Of a DNA stretch of 64,000 nt, positions 53,226 to 62,752 are shown piece after piece. The translations under genes and the position numbers were made by a program. The stretch is from Thiopseudomonas acetoxidans (GTDB taxonomy: Bacteria > Pseudomonadota > Gammaproteobacteria > Pseudomonadales > Pseudomonadaceae). Location: positions 1-64,000 of the forward strand of contig NZ_JAUCDY010000001.1 of NCBI RefSeq assembly GCF_030362935.1. Reading direction: 5' to 3'. Numbering within the stretch: the first letter of the stretch is position 1; each line of letters begins with the position of its first letter. The notes beneath the pieces are model-generated. The model was not told the origin of the DNA and searched no databases. It was given only the letters and a program-made list of their open reading frames with translations.

Positions 53226-54407
53226 TTAGTTCGAAGACGTCAAAAAGATCTGTAACAGATCATTTAAAAATAATGCGCCTTGCTCGGTGGCGGCAAGCCG
53301 CCGTGGGTTGGAAAGCATTAAGCCCTTGCTTTGTGCTTGTTCCCAGCTCTCGAGCAACAGATTTAAGGGTAGCCCGGTGCGTTGAGTAAATAGTTGACTG
53401 GGTACACCTTGGGACAAGCGTAATGCATTCATTAAAAACTCAAAGGGTAGTTCAGAGTTGTTAAGTAGTTGCTCTCCGGCACGGCGTTGATTGTTTAAAT
53501 AATCGTTAGGCTGGCGCGTTTTCCAATAGCGTAGAATACGCCCATCAAGCGAGCTGATTTTGCCATGGGCACCAGCACCTATGCCGATATAGTCGCCAAA
53601 CTGCCAGTAATTGAGGTTATGTTGCGCTTGCTTGTTTGGCTTGGCGTATGCAGACACTTCATACTGTATAAAACCCTGTTCTGCTAACAGTGCTTGCCCA
53701 GCTTGTTGAATATCCCACAGGCTGTCATCTTCTGGCAGTACTGGCGGTTGATTCCAAAATACGGTGTTGGGTTCGATGGTCAGTTGATACCAAGAAATAT
53801 GGTTAGGTTGCAGCTCTATGGCGCAGGTTAAATCTGCCAGTGCTTGTGTCAGATCTTGTCCGGGCAAACCATGCATCAGGTCTAAATTAATGTTGGTAAA
53901 GCCAGCACGCTGCGCTATTGCCACGGCTTGTTGTGCTTCGTTGGCATTATGCAGACGACCCAGTTGCGTCAGGTGTTGGTCATTAAAGCTTTGGACGCCG
54001 ATGGATAGGCGATTAATACCCAGTTGGCGATAGGCGGCAAACTTGGCTTGCTCAAAGGTTCCGGGATTGGCTTCTAAGGTGATTTCTATAGCATCTTGCC
54101 AAGGCAGCACATCTTGGATGCCAGCTAATAGGCGGGCAAAGGCAGTAGCAGAGAATAGGCTGGGTGTGCCGCCGCCAATAAAAATGGAGCTTAATGGACG
54201 GACAACGATATGTTCCAGCTCTAGCTGTAGATCGCTTAGGAGTGAATCGACGTAGGCGTTTTCAGGCAGTCGTGTGGGTGTTGTGTGGGAATTGAAGTCG
54301 CAATAAGGGCATTTACGCACGCACCATGGGATATGCACATAAAGAGACAGTGGCGGTAAGTCCGCAAAGGGGAGCCTTGTACTGTCAGTACTGATTAGTT
54401 GACTCAT
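53226..54407 (-). CDS. hemW: HemW, radical-SAM haem chaperone
   Basis: 393 residues. The radical-SAM cluster motif CVRKCPYCDFNSH near residue 29 has the extra Cys typical of HemW. Other motifs: IFIGGGTPSLFS, EANPGTFE and SIGVQSFNDQ. HemW delivers haem to respiratory enzymes; it was long misnamed as coproporphyrinogen oxidase. Its ATG overlaps the rdgB stop by four bases. Confidence 0.95.
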   Translation of the reverse strand: MSQLISTDSTRLPFADLPPLSLYVHIPWCVRKCPYCDFNSHTTPTRLPENAYVDSLLSDLQLELEHIVVRPLSSIFIGGGTPSLFSATAFARLLAGIQDVLPWQDAIEITLEANPGTFEQAKFAAYRQLGINRLSIGVQSFNDQHLTQLGRLHNANEAQQAVAIAQRAGFTNINLDLMHGLPGQDLTQALADLTCAIELQPNHISWYQLTIEPNTVFWNQPPVLPEDDSLWDIQQAGQALLAEQGFIQYEVSAYAKPNKQAQHNLNYWQFGDYIGIGAGAHGKISSLDGRILRYWKTRQPNDYLNNQRRAGEQLLNNSELPFEFLMNALRLSQGVPSQLFTQRTGLPLNLLLESWEQAQSKGLMLSNPRRLAATEQGALFLNDLLQIFLTSSN

Positions 54408-54988
54408 AAGCCCAGACGTTGGCGCAACTTGTGCATAGCTTGAGCGCGATGGCTGAGTTTGTTTTTGGTGGACGCATCAAGTTCGGCGCTGCTGCAGTTT
54501 TGTTCAGCAACAAAAAAGAGCGGGTCATAGCCAAATCCATGTTCACCCTGTGGGGCATGCAAAATTCTGCCCTGCCAAAAACCCTCACATACAATCGGCA
54601 GCGGATCATCAGCATGCTGCACCAACGCCAGCGCGCACACAAACTGTGCGCCACGTTGCTCATCAGGTACGCCAGCTAAAGCGGTTAATAGCTGTTGATT
54701 GTTGGCCGCATCGTTATTTTGTCCAGAGTAGCGGGCAGAACGAATGCCGGGAGCGCCCTGTAGGTAATCTACCGCCAGACCAGAATCATCAGCCAAGGCC
54801 GGAAAGCCGGATACTTTGGCGGCATGACGGGCCTTGAGAATAGCGTTTTCAATAAAGGATAAGCCGGTTTCTTCAGGTTCTTGCTGACTAAATTCGCTGA
54901 CGGAGCGCACTTTAAAGTGCGCCCCTAGCATCGCCTGTAGTTCTTTAAGTTTGCCTTGGTTATGACTGGCTAAGACGAGGGTTTTCAT
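54404..54988 (-). CDS. rdgB: Non-canonical purine NTP pyrophosphatase (RdgB/HAM1)
   Basis: 194 residues. It starts MKTLVLASHNQGKLKELQAM and contains SFIENAILKARHAA, ADDSGLAVDYLQGAPGIRSA and GFGYDPLFFV, the family signatures. It removes dITP/XTP from nucleotide pools. It overlaps hemW and the DUF4426 gene by four bases each, so translation is coupled. Confidence 0.96.
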   Translation of the reverse strand: MKTLVLASHNQGKLKELQAMLGAHFKVRSVSEFSQQEPEETGLSFIENAILKARHAAKVSGFPALADDSGLAVDYLQGAPGIRSARYSGQNNDAANNQQLLTALAGVPDEQRGAQFVCALALVQHADDPLPIVCEGFWQGRILHAPQGEHGFGYDPLFFVAEQNCSSAELDASTKNKLSHRAQAMHKLRQRLGL

Positions 54989-55404
54989 AAATCAGGAAAG
55001 ACTTCTTGGTTGAATTTTATTTGGTGTGGTTTTTGTTGCCCGTCAGTAACCTGAATATCGAATTTCAGCAGCTCACGGCTATCAATGGGGAACTGGGCAA
55101 TGTAGTAAACGGCAACGCCCTCATCGATTTCTTTAAATTTGAGTGGCTGGATTTGACCTAACAAATTAGTTAGCGTGCCTGTTACTTGGCCTTTTTCACC
55201 TTGCCCTGCGCGCACCAAAGAAATATTCAACACGGCGACATTTTTACTGCGCTCAAGATTAGTGGCTTTAGCGACCTCAGGCTGCATAAAGCTTGAATTA
55301 AACACAATGTAGTGAATATCAAGATCACCAGAGTTGTATTTTTGCTCAGCGAACAGTGGATTGCTTAAGAGTAAAGCAAAGCACAGAAAGAATAGTTTAC
55401 GCAT
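54985..55404 (-). CDS. DUF4426 periplasmic protein
   Basis: 139 residues with signal peptide MRKLFFLCFALLLSNPLFA and a beta-rich mature domain (LDIHYIVFNSSFMQP, then FDIQVTDGQQKPHQIKF). DUF4426 proteins are conserved between metW and rdgB in pseudomonads; function is unknown. Confidence 0.88.
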   Translation of the reverse strand: MRKLFFLCFALLLSNPLFAEQKYNSGDLDIHYIVFNSSFMQPEVAKATNLERSKNVAVLNISLVRAGQGEKGQVTGTLTNLLGQIQPLKFKEIDEGVAVYYIAQFPIDSRELLKFDIQVTDGQQKPHQIKFNQEVFPDL

Positions 55405-55418
55405 GGGGATTTCCTCAG

Positions 55419-56045
55419 TTAAGCCAGTTTAACGACATTTCGAGCCACTCGATAAATGCCGATTTCACCCAACATATTCGGCCATAAGCGACTACCTAAA
55501 TTGTTACGGTGTAGTCTATCTACGGCAAGTCGATCAAGCACTTGCATCTGCATTTCATGACAGAGCGCCTCAAAGTCCTTAAAGGTGCAAAAATGTATGT
55601 TGGGCGTGTTGTACCAAGTGTATGGCATAAAATCAGACACCGGCATACGCCCTTTGGTTGCAAGATACCAACGACAACGCCAGTGTCCAAAATTAGGGAA
55701 AGTAATAATACAGGTGCGACCCACACGTAGCATTTCTTGCAGGATTTTGTCGGGGTAATGTACCACCTGCAGTGCTTGTGTCATGACCACTACATCAAAA
55801 CTATTATTGGCAAAATTGCTCAAGCCCTTGTCGAGGTCTTGTTCAATAACATTGACGCCTTTTTCAATACAGGTATTGATTTTGTCGGCGTCAATTTCCA
55901 GCCCATAACCCGAGACGTTTTTATGCTCTTTTAACCAAGCTAGCAGCTCACCGTCACCACAGCCTAGGTCTAACACATGGCTGTTCTCGGGAATCCATTG
56001 TTGAATAATTTCTAAATCTGCTCTCATAGCTTGTTTAAATCTCAA
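55419..56045 (-). CDS. metW: MetW methyltransferase-like protein
   Basis: 208 residues with a SAM-type fold (HVLDLGCGDGELLAWL, then VVMTQALQVVHYPD). MetW partners MetX in homoserine O-succinylation in many proteobacteria. The start overlaps the end of metX by 11 bases, which fits coordinated synthesis of the pair. Confidence 0.94.
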   Translation of the reverse strand: MRFKQAMRADLEIIQQWIPENSHVLDLGCGDGELLAWLKEHKNVSGYGLEIDADKINTCIEKGVNVIEQDLDKGLSNFANNSFDVVVMTQALQVVHYPDKILQEMLRVGRTCIITFPNFGHWRCRWYLATKGRMPVSDFMPYTWYNTPNIHFCTFKDFEALCHEMQMQVLDRLAVDRLHRNNLGSRLWPNMLGEIGIYRVARNVVKLA

Positions 56046-57174
56046 TACGGTTCATATAACTGCTAAAGGCTTGTAAATAGCGGGCAATGGGCATTAAAAA
56101 TGCGTCATGCCCTTGGGGTGCGTCTATTTCTACAGAAACAACATTTTTTTTGGCTGCAATGAGTGCATCGGCAATTTCCTTAGAGCGTGCTGGGGAAAAG
56201 CGCCAGTCGGTAGTAAAGGAAATCAGATAAAAACTGGCTTGTGCGTGGGCAAATGTTTTGGCTAAATTCCCATCATGCACAGCTGCCGGGTCAAAATAAT
56301 CTAAGGCCTTGGTCATGATTAAATAGGTGTTGGCATCGAAACGGCCGGAAAATTCTTCACCTTGATAACGTAAATAACTTTCGACCTGAAACTCAACATT
56401 ATTCACATCAAAGTTCAGCTGAGAGGTTTTTAATTCGCGACCAAATTTAGTGCCCATGGAATCGTCGGATAGATAGGTAATATGACCGACCATGCGCGCA
56501 AGTTTTAAACCGCGTTTAGGGGTGGTGCCATGTTCAATAAAGAAGCCATCTAAAAAATCAGGGTCACTAAGAATGGCTTGGCGCGCCACCTCATTAAAGG
56601 CAATGTTTTGCGCGGATAGTTTGGGCGCTGCTGCAATCGCAACGCAATGGCGGATGCGCTCTGGGTAGCTGATACTCCACTGCAGTGCTTGCATACCACC
56701 AAGGCTTCCACCCACAACAGCGGCCCACTGTTCAATGCCCAGCCTGTCTGCTAAGCGAGCTTGACTGTGAACCCAGTCTTCTACCGTTACCATAGGAAAA
56801 TCAGCACCGTAGATTTTTCCGGTTTCCGGGTTACGACTGCCAGGGCCAGTAGAGCCATTACAGCCGCCAAGATTATTTAAACTGACGACGAAGAATTTGT
56901 TGGTATCTATGGCTTTGCCCGGGCCGATACAGGTGTCCCACCAGCCCGGTTTACGATCCTCAACGCTGTGGTAACCCGCTGCGTGATGGTGTCCCGATAA
57001 CGCATGACAAATCAGCACCGCATTGCTGCGCTGCTCATTCAGCTCGCCATAGGTTTCATAAATAATTTCGTATTCATTCAGTTGCCGGCCACAGGCCAAG
57101 GCTAACGGCTGATCAAAGCGTGCCACTTTAGGGCTGACCAGCCCTACTGAGTTTTCAGAAAAAACGAGGGCCAC
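56035..57174 (-). CDS. metX: Homoserine O-acyltransferase MetX (O-succinyl type expected)
   Basis: 379 residues, alpha/beta hydrolase fold. Nucleophile Ser in GGSLGGMQALQW near residue 145, catalytic Asp in FTTDWRFSP and His in APQGHDAFLM. It acylates homoserine, the first step of methionine synthesis; in pseudomonads with MetW the acyl donor is succinyl-CoA. It starts at GTG with GGAG seven bases upstream. The gap 57175-57260 has no recognised feature. Confidence 0.95.
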   Translation of the reverse strand: MALVFSENSVGLVSPKVARFDQPLALACGRQLNEYEIIYETYGELNEQRSNAVLICHALSGHHHAAGYHSVEDRKPGWWDTCIGPGKAIDTNKFFVVSLNNLGGCNGSTGPGSRNPETGKIYGADFPMVTVEDWVHSQARLADRLGIEQWAAVVGGSLGGMQALQWSISYPERIRHCVAIAAAPKLSAQNIAFNEVARQAILSDPDFLDGFFIEHGTTPKRGLKLARMVGHITYLSDDSMGTKFGRELKTSQLNFDVNNVEFQVESYLRYQGEEFSGRFDANTYLIMTKALDYFDPAAVHDGNLAKTFAHAQASFYLISFTTDWRFSPARSKEIADALIAAKKNVVSVEIDAPQGHDAFLMPIARYLQAFSSYMNRIEI

Positions 57175-57260
57175 CTAGTACTCCATTAGCTTAATTTAGG
57201 CTGACTTCTTGGCTGGGGGTGTTCTGCGAATAATGCCGTGGAACTGACGTTGTTTCACAG

Positions 57261-57548
57261 CTACCCTAGATCAAGTTCAGCGGGATAGTTTACCGGATTA
57301 ATAATGCGAACGCGTTTTTGCCGACTTAGCTCGCCACTTTCAATGGTGATTGCCTGTTTACTGACGGCAAACAGCTTGCTTAAAAAGCGTACCAGCTCGC
57401 TATTGGCTTTGCCCTCTACAGGTGGGGCTTGCAGTCGAATTTTCAAGCGTTCGCCATGTACGCCAGCCAGCTCACTTTTCTTAGCACCTGGCTGGATATG
57501 GCAGGCTAAGATTAAGTCTTGATTATCCCAGCGTGCGTATTGTGTCAT
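57261..57548 (-). CDS. DUF167 / YggU family protein
   Basis: 95 residues: RWDNQDLILACHIQPGAKKS, then LKIRLQAPPVEGKANSELVR. YggU-family proteins are small conserved alpha/beta proteins without an assigned function. It overlaps the yggT stop by four bases. Confidence 0.92.
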   Translation of the reverse strand: MTQYARWDNQDLILACHIQPGAKKSELAGVHGERLKIRLQAPPVEGKANSELVRFLSKLFAVSKQAITIESGELSRQKRVRIINPVNYPAELDLG

Positions 57549-58150
57549 AGAAACGGGCTAATAAGGGTGCGTATTGGGCCGACTAATCCAGTACTTTTCG
57601 CCACCGCTTCGATCACAAAGCGATCAAAAAGGTTGAGTGCGATAAAGGCAAAAATGGGCGAGATATCAATACCGCCCAAGTCCGGCAACATTCGGCGGAT
57701 AGGAGCTAAAACGGGTTGGCACACTTGGTGTATCAGCTGAGCAGCAGGATTAAAGCTGCTGGGTGCTACCCAGGATAAAATAATGCTGATAATTAAGGCG
57801 AAAAAGAAGATTTTCATAAACAATGCGCTCAGGCTTATCAAAACCCAAATAGCTAAACGCAACAGAATATCGAGCGCGGGCGCGCCTGCTAACATAAGTA
57901 CTGCAATGGCTAACGCCATATGCACAAAAAAAGCCAATGCCAAAGCGGCTAAATCCAGACCCGCAACGCCGGGAATAATTTTACGCAAAGGTGTTAGCAA
58001 AGGTTGCGTGACCTTCACTACAAACTGGCTAATAGGGTTGTAGAAGTCAGCACGTACCAGTTGCAAAATAAATCTGAGCAACACCACAAAAATATAGAGC
58101 TGTCCTAGGGTTTGTAAGATGTAGATAAATGCTTCGTTAAGTGCAGACAT
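57545..58150 (-). CDS. YggT family membrane protein
   Basis: 201 residues with two repeated YGGT units: LLRFILQLVRADFYNPISQF near residue 25 and a second one around SWVAPSSFNPAAQLIHQV near residue 130. Each unit has two membrane helices. It is linked to osmotic or division functions in some bacteria, not proven here. It is placed between proC and yggU, as in Pseudomonas. Confidence 0.92.
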   Translation of the reverse strand: MSALNEAFIYILQTLGQLYIFVVLLRFILQLVRADFYNPISQFVVKVTQPLLTPLRKIIPGVAGLDLAALALAFFVHMALAIAVLMLAGAPALDILLRLAIWVLISLSALFMKIFFFALIISIILSWVAPSSFNPAAQLIHQVCQPVLAPIRRMLPDLGGIDISPIFAFIALNLFDRFVIEAVAKSTGLVGPIRTLISPFL

Positions 58151-58160
58151 AGAGACCTTC

Positions 58161-58973
58161 TTAATCAGTAAATTGCTGTGCTAGCTCAGCCGAACGTTGC
58201 GCTGCCGCTGCAAGTGCCAAGGATACAATAGACTCAAAGCCTGCAGCTTGGAAGCGGCGAATAGCTGCCTCAGTGGTGCCCTGTGGCGAGGTTACTTGTT
58301 GGCGTAACTCGGCTGCAGAGAGCGGGCTTTCGCATAGCATGCGCGCGGCACCTAAAGCCGTTTGTTGCGCCAACTGTTTAGCGGTATGTTCATTAAGGCC
58401 TAATTTAACCCCAGCTTCTACCATGGCTTCAACTAACAAGAAGAAATAAGCCGGACCACTGCCAGAAACAGCAGTCACCGCATCTATTTGCTGCTCTTCA
58501 GATAGCCACACTGAAGCACCTACGGAGTTTAGAATGTGTTCGGCGGCTTGTTTTTGAGCTGTGCTTACCGCCTCAGCGGCAAATAACCCGCTAATACCCT
58601 GTTGCACTAATGCCGGTGTGTTGGGCATGCAGCGGACAATGCTTTGGTGTTGCAGCCATTGCGCTAAACTGGCTGTGGTGATACCGGCGGCAATTGAAAT
58701 AATGAGTTGCTGCGCCGTCAACTGCTGTGCAAGAGACTCACAGACTTGGCGCATAATCTGTGGTTTAACTGCCAAAATAATAATATCGGCACCCGCACAA
58801 GCCTGTTGGTTGTCAGCAAAGGTTTGAATGTTAAATTGTTGCGCGATCTGTGCGCGGCGCTCAGCGCTGGGTTCGCTGGCGCAAATATGCGCTGCAGGCG
58901 TACCCTGAGCTAATAAACCGCCGATCAGGCTGCTGGCCATATTGCCTGCGCCAATAAAAGTGATTTTGTTCAT
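58161..58973 (-). CDS. proC: Pyrroline-5-carboxylate reductase
   Basis: About 270 residues. N-terminal NAD(P) fold ITFIGAGNMASSLIGGLL, VKPQIM, RCMPNTPALVQQGISG and the signature TAVSGSGPAYFFLLVEAM. It makes proline from P5C. I chose the ATG at 58973 because it starts directly at the cofactor fold; the frame continues upstream into yggS without a better start. Confidence 0.95.
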   Translation of the reverse strand: MNKITFIGAGNMASSLIGGLLAQGTPAAHICASEPSAERRAQIAQQFNIQTFADNQQACAGADIIILAVKPQIMRQVCESLAQQLTAQQLIISIAAGITTASLAQWLQHQSIVRCMPNTPALVQQGISGLFAAEAVSTAQKQAAEHILNSVGASVWLSEEQQIDAVTAVSGSGPAYFFLLVEAMVEAGVKLGLNEHTAKQLAQQTALGAARMLCESPLSAAELRQQVTSPQGTTEAAIRRFQAAGFESIVSLALAAAAQRSAELAQQFTD

Positions 58974-58980
58974 GGTTGGA

Positions 58981-59667
58981 TTAATTCCTTTGCCCAAAAA
59001 TAGCTGTGCCAATGCGGATGCAGGTTGCACCTTCAGCAATAGCGGCTTCTAAGTCATCGCTCATGCCCATAGATAGGGTATCCAATTGCAAACCAAGTTG
59101 CTGATTAAGTTCCTGCATCAATAGATTGGTCTGCCTGAATGCGGCCCGTTGTTCAGTAAAGTCAGTACTAGGCTGCGGAATGATCATCAGCCCGCGCAGT
59201 GTCACATTGTCTAAATTCTGTATTGCAGAGGCAAGCTCTGTGAGTTCGTCAATGGCGCAGCCAGACTTAGTTGCTTCTTGGCTAATGTTAACTTGCACGC
59301 AAATGTTAAGGGGCGGCAGGTGGGCAGGGCGTTGTGCAGAAAGCCGTTGGGCAACTTTTAACCGATCTACCGTATGCACCCAAGTGAAATTCTCGGCAAT
59401 GGCTTTGGTTTTGTTCGATTGAACCGGGCCCAAAAAATGCCAAGTAAGTGGCAAATGCGTGAGTTGCGCTTGTTTTTCTAATGCTTCTTGTAGATAGTTT
59501 TCACCTATATCGAACAAGCCAGCCTCATGGGCCTGAGCAATGGCTGATGCTGAGTGAGTTTTGCTTACTGCTAATATTTTTATGCCGTCAGCTGAGCGCT
59601 GATAGGTAGCCGCAGCAGAGCGTATCTGATTACGCAATTTATTAATGTTATCTGTTATTGTAGACAT
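58981..59667 (-). CDS. YggS-family PLP homeostasis protein
   Basis: 228 residues, fold III PLP-binding. The PLP lysine is in ILAVSKTHSASAIAQ near residue 35; also GENYLQEALEK, WHFLGPVQSNK, GLMIIPQP and SMGMSDDLEAAIAEG. It controls free pyridoxal phosphate. It is divergent from pilT with a 66-base gap. Confidence 0.95.
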   Translation of the reverse strand: MSTITDNINKLRNQIRSAAATYQRSADGIKILAVSKTHSASAIAQAHEAGLFDIGENYLQEALEKQAQLTHLPLTWHFLGPVQSNKTKAIAENFTWVHTVDRLKVAQRLSAQRPAHLPPLNICVQVNISQEATKSGCAIDELTELASAIQNLDNVTLRGLMIIPQPSTDFTEQRAAFRQTNLLMQELNQQLGLQLDTLSMGMSDDLEAAIAEGATCIRIGTAIFGQRN

Positions 59668-59733
59668 AATTTAAGTAAGACTGATTGTTTATATTGGCAA
59701 CTCTAACTGTCTGCCGAAGAATTTGGGGGATTC

Positions 59734-60768
59734 ATGGATATTACCGAACTGCTGGCCTTTAGTGCAAAGAACGGTGCGTCAGACTTGCACTTATCTGCGG
59801 GATTGCCGCCCATGATACGTGTTGACGGTGATGTGCGTCGTATTAATTTGCCCGCACTCGAACACAAACAGGTGCACTCGCTCATTTATGACATCATGAA
59901 TGATAAACAACGCAAAGATTTCGAAGAGTTTTTGGAAACGGACTTCTCCTTTGAAGTGCCCGGCGTGGCACGCTTCCGGGTTAACGCATTTAACCAAAAC
60001 CGTGGTGCCGGTGCAGTATTTAGAACCATTCCATCTAAGGTGCTTAGCATGGACGATCTGGGTCTAGGTGATGTGTTCCGTAAGATCGCTGATGTACCAC
60101 GCGGTTTAGTCTTGGTAACAGGGCCTACAGGTTCGGGTAAGTCGACCACTCTCGCTGCATTAATTGATTATTTAAATGCCAATAAATTTCAGCACATTTT
60201 GACCATTGAAGACCCGATTGAGTTTGTGCATGAACCGAAGAAATGTTTGATTAACCAGCGTGAAGTTCACCGTGATACCCATGGCTTTAGTGAAGCATTG
60301 CGCTCTGCGTTGCGTGAAGACCCTGATGTAATTCTTGTGGGCGAGATGCGTGACTTAGAAACCATCCGTCTGGCGTTGACAGCGGCGGAAACGGGGCACT
60401 TAGTTTTTGGTACGTTGCACACCACCTCTGCAGCAAAAACCATTGACCGGGTGGTAGACGTATTCCCGGCAGAAGAAAAATCTATGGTGCGCTCAATGTT
60501 GTCGGAATCCTTGCAGGCCGTGGTGTCACAAACCCTGATGAAAAAAGTGGGCGGAGGGCGTGTTGCAGCCTTTGAGATTATGCTCGGTACGCCCGCTATT
60601 CGTAACCTTATTCGTGAAGATAAAGTCGCGCAAATGTACTCGGCTATCCAGACCGGCGGCAGCATCGGCATGCAGACATTAGATAGCAACCTGAAAACGC
60701 TGTTGAGCAAAGGTTTGATTACCCGTGAAAGCGCGCGCGAAAAGGCCAAGACTCCAGAGAATTTCTAA
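59734..60768 (+). CDS. pilT: PilT, type IV pilus retraction ATPase
   Basis: 344 residues, secretion ATPase family. Start MDITELLAFSAKNGASDLHL, Walker A GPTGSGKSTTL, Asp box TIEDPIEFVH, Walker B VGEMRDLETI, His box GTLHTTSAAKT, and the PilT signature AIRNLIREDK. It powers pilus retraction, giving twitching motility. Confidence 0.98.
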   Translation: MDITELLAFSAKNGASDLHLSAGLPPMIRVDGDVRRINLPALEHKQVHSLIYDIMNDKQRKDFEEFLETDFSFEVPGVARFRVNAFNQNRGAGAVFRTIPSKVLSMDDLGLGDVFRKIADVPRGLVLVTGPTGSGKSTTLAALIDYLNANKFQHILTIEDPIEFVHEPKKCLINQREVHRDTHGFSEALRSALREDPDVILVGEMRDLETIRLALTAAETGHLVFGTLHTTSAAKTIDRVVDVFPAEEKSMVRSMLSESLQAVVSQTLMKKVGGGRVAAFEIMLGTPAIRNLIREDKVAQMYSAIQTGGSIGMQTLDSNLKTLLSKGLITRESAREKAKTPENF

Positions 60769-60832
60769 CTGTACTGAGTTGGAACACTGGCTGATTAAAG
60801 CAATTAATGATGAAGATGAATAGGGCGTAATT

Positions 60833-61978
60833 ATGGAGCTTGAGAAATTACTGCGTTTAATGGTGGAAAAAGGAGCGTCTGACCTGTTTATTACCACAGG
60901 TGTGCCACCATCGATGAAGATTAATGGCAAAATCATGCACGTTACCAAGTCACCACTTACGCCTGAGCAAGCCCGGGAAATTGTATTTGGTTCGATGAAC
61001 GAGGTGCAACGTCGCGAGTTTACTGAAGAGTTAGAGTGTAACTACGCTATTAGTGCTCGCGGTATTGGACGTTTCAGGGCGAGTGCTTTTTACCAGCGCA
61101 ACTTAGTGGGCATGGTTTTGCGTCGTATCTCTACACAAATTCCAACGTTAGAAGAACTCAGGCTGCCGGAAATTTTGAAGAAGATCTCTATGTCTAAGCG
61201 CGGCTTGGTTCTTTTTGTTGGGGCTACAGGTACAGGTAAGTCGACTTCGTTAGCGGCAATGGTTGGTTTTCGCAATGAAAATAGCTCAGGGCACATTATT
61301 TCCATTGAGGACCCCATTGAGTTTATTCACCAGCATAAAAACTGCATTGTGACTCAGCGCGAAGTGGGGATTGATACTGAATCCTTTGAGGTTGCTCTGA
61401 AAAATACACTACGCCAAGCACCTGACGTTATCTTAATTGGTGAGGTTCGTACGCGGGAAACCATGGAGTATGCGGTAACCTTTGCTGAAACAGGTCACCT
61501 ATGTTTGGCGACTTTGCACGCCAACAACGCCAACCAAGCTTTGGACCGTATTATTAACTTTTTCCCTGCAGACCGTCAGCAGCAAGTGTGGTTGGATTTG
61601 TCGCTTAACTTGCGAGCTATTGTAGCTCAGCAACTTGTCCCTACTCCGGATGGAAAAGGGCGTCGTGCGGTGATTGAAGTGCTGATTAACACGCCCTTAG
61701 CTGCGGACTTGATTCGCAAAGGCTCTGTCAGCGAGCTCAAGCCGTTGATGATGCGTTCCAACGAGCTGGGTATGCAGACCTTTGATCAGGCGTTGTACAA
61801 GCTGTATACCCAAGGCGAAATCAGTTACGAAGACGCACTAGCTCATGCTGACTCTGCTAACGATTTGCGTCTTATGATTAAGCTCGGCTCAGAAACCTCT
61901 GCGGAGAGTCTAAGCCCAGCAGCAAAAAAATTATCGATAGATCTGTCAGATGACAATCCAGGGATTAGTTTCCAATAG
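60833..61978 (+). CDS. pilU: PilU, accessory pilus retraction ATPase
   Basis: 381 residues, a PilT paralogue. Walker A GATGTGKSTSLAA, SIEDPIEFIHQHKNC, Walker B IGEVRTRETM and ATLHANNANQALDR. It lacks the AIRNLIRE motif, with LAADLIRKGS at that place, and its extended C-terminus is typical of PilU. It works with PilT for forceful retraction. Next is a cytochrome b561 gene 34 bases on. Confidence 0.97.
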   Translation: MELEKLLRLMVEKGASDLFITTGVPPSMKINGKIMHVTKSPLTPEQAREIVFGSMNEVQRREFTEELECNYAISARGIGRFRASAFYQRNLVGMVLRRISTQIPTLEELRLPEILKKISMSKRGLVLFVGATGTGKSTSLAAMVGFRNENSSGHIISIEDPIEFIHQHKNCIVTQREVGIDTESFEVALKNTLRQAPDVILIGEVRTRETMEYAVTFAETGHLCLATLHANNANQALDRIINFFPADRQQQVWLDLSLNLRAIVAQQLVPTPDGKGRRAVIEVLINTPLAADLIRKGSVSELKPLMMRSNELGMQTFDQALYKLYTQGEISYEDALAHADSANDLRLMIKLGSETSAESLSPAAKKLSIDLSDDNPGISFQ

Positions 61979-62012
61979 TGGTATGTTTTACCTGTGTAAA
62001 GGTGGAGGTTCA

Positions 62013-62702
62013 ATGAGTACGAAAATTAGGGTTTGGGATGCTCCTTTAAGGCTGTTTCACTGGTTATTGGTCATTGCTGTATTTGCAGCAATTTTCACGG
62101 GTTTGCAGGGCGGTTCATGGATGGATAGGCATGCCACGATTGGCTTGGCCGTTATCGGTTTGCTTAGCTTTAGACTGGCGTGGCTGGTACTGGGTTCAAC
62201 CTATGCGCGCATCCCGGCTTTATTCCGCGCGTTTATCGCACTACCCCAGTATCTAAAAGGAGATTGGCGCACCTTAGGTCATAATCCTCTGGGTGTTATG
62301 TCAATGGTGGCCTTGCTGTTGATGCTGGGCTGGCAAGCTGTAAGTGGCTTGTTTACCAATGATGAAATTGCTTTTTCCGGACCCTTATCCCGCTTGCTGA
62401 GCAAGAGTGATAGTTTGTACATCACGGGTTTGCACCGACTAGGCCTTTGGGTTTTGGTTGGTTTGATTAGTTTGCATGTGTTGGCCGTGCTTTATCATGA
62501 GTTTGTGCTTAAACACAGTATTGTTAAGCCGATGTTGACAGGCGATACACAGAAAACCGATGCACAGCAAAAACCCGCGGTGGGTGGTGGTTGGATTGCA
62601 TTCATTGTTGCTCTGATGATTGCCGCGGGTGGCGTATATTTAGCCACTGGAGCTTGGCAACCCCCGCCCCCTGCGCCGCCTGTTTCTGCCCCTGCTTGGT
62701 AG
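62013..62702 (+). CDS. Cytochrome b561-family membrane protein
   Basis: About 229 residues. Four central membrane helices with haem-ligand histidines (RLFHWLLVIAVFAA, MDRHATIGLAV, GLHRLGLWVL, ISLHVLAVLYHEF), then an extra C-terminal helix and a Pro-rich tail (PPPPAPPVSAP). It passes electrons between membrane and periplasmic carriers, plausibly to the cytochrome c' gene just downstream on the other strand. I chose the ATG at 62013, preceded by GGTGGAGG. Confidence 0.9.
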   Translation: MSTKIRVWDAPLRLFHWLLVIAVFAAIFTGLQGGSWMDRHATIGLAVIGLLSFRLAWLVLGSTYARIPALFRAFIALPQYLKGDWRTLGHNPLGVMSMVALLLMLGWQAVSGLFTNDEIAFSGPLSRLLSKSDSLYITGLHRLGLWVLVGLISLHVLAVLYHEFVLKHSIVKPMLTGDTQKTDAQQKPAVGGGWIAFIVALMIAAGGVYLATGAWQPPPPAPPVSAPAW

Positions 62703-62706
62703 GATC

Positions 62707-62737
62707 AAAAAAGCCGAACACGAAGTTCGGCTTTTTT
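62707..62737. terminator. Bidirectional terminator between cytochrome genes
   Basis: AAGCCGAAC (62711-62719) pairs with GTTCGGCTT (62725-62733) over a five-base loop. It is preceded by an A-run and followed by a T-run, so it can end both convergent transcripts. Confidence 0.88.
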
Positions 62738-62752
62738 ATAGTGCGCTAAGAC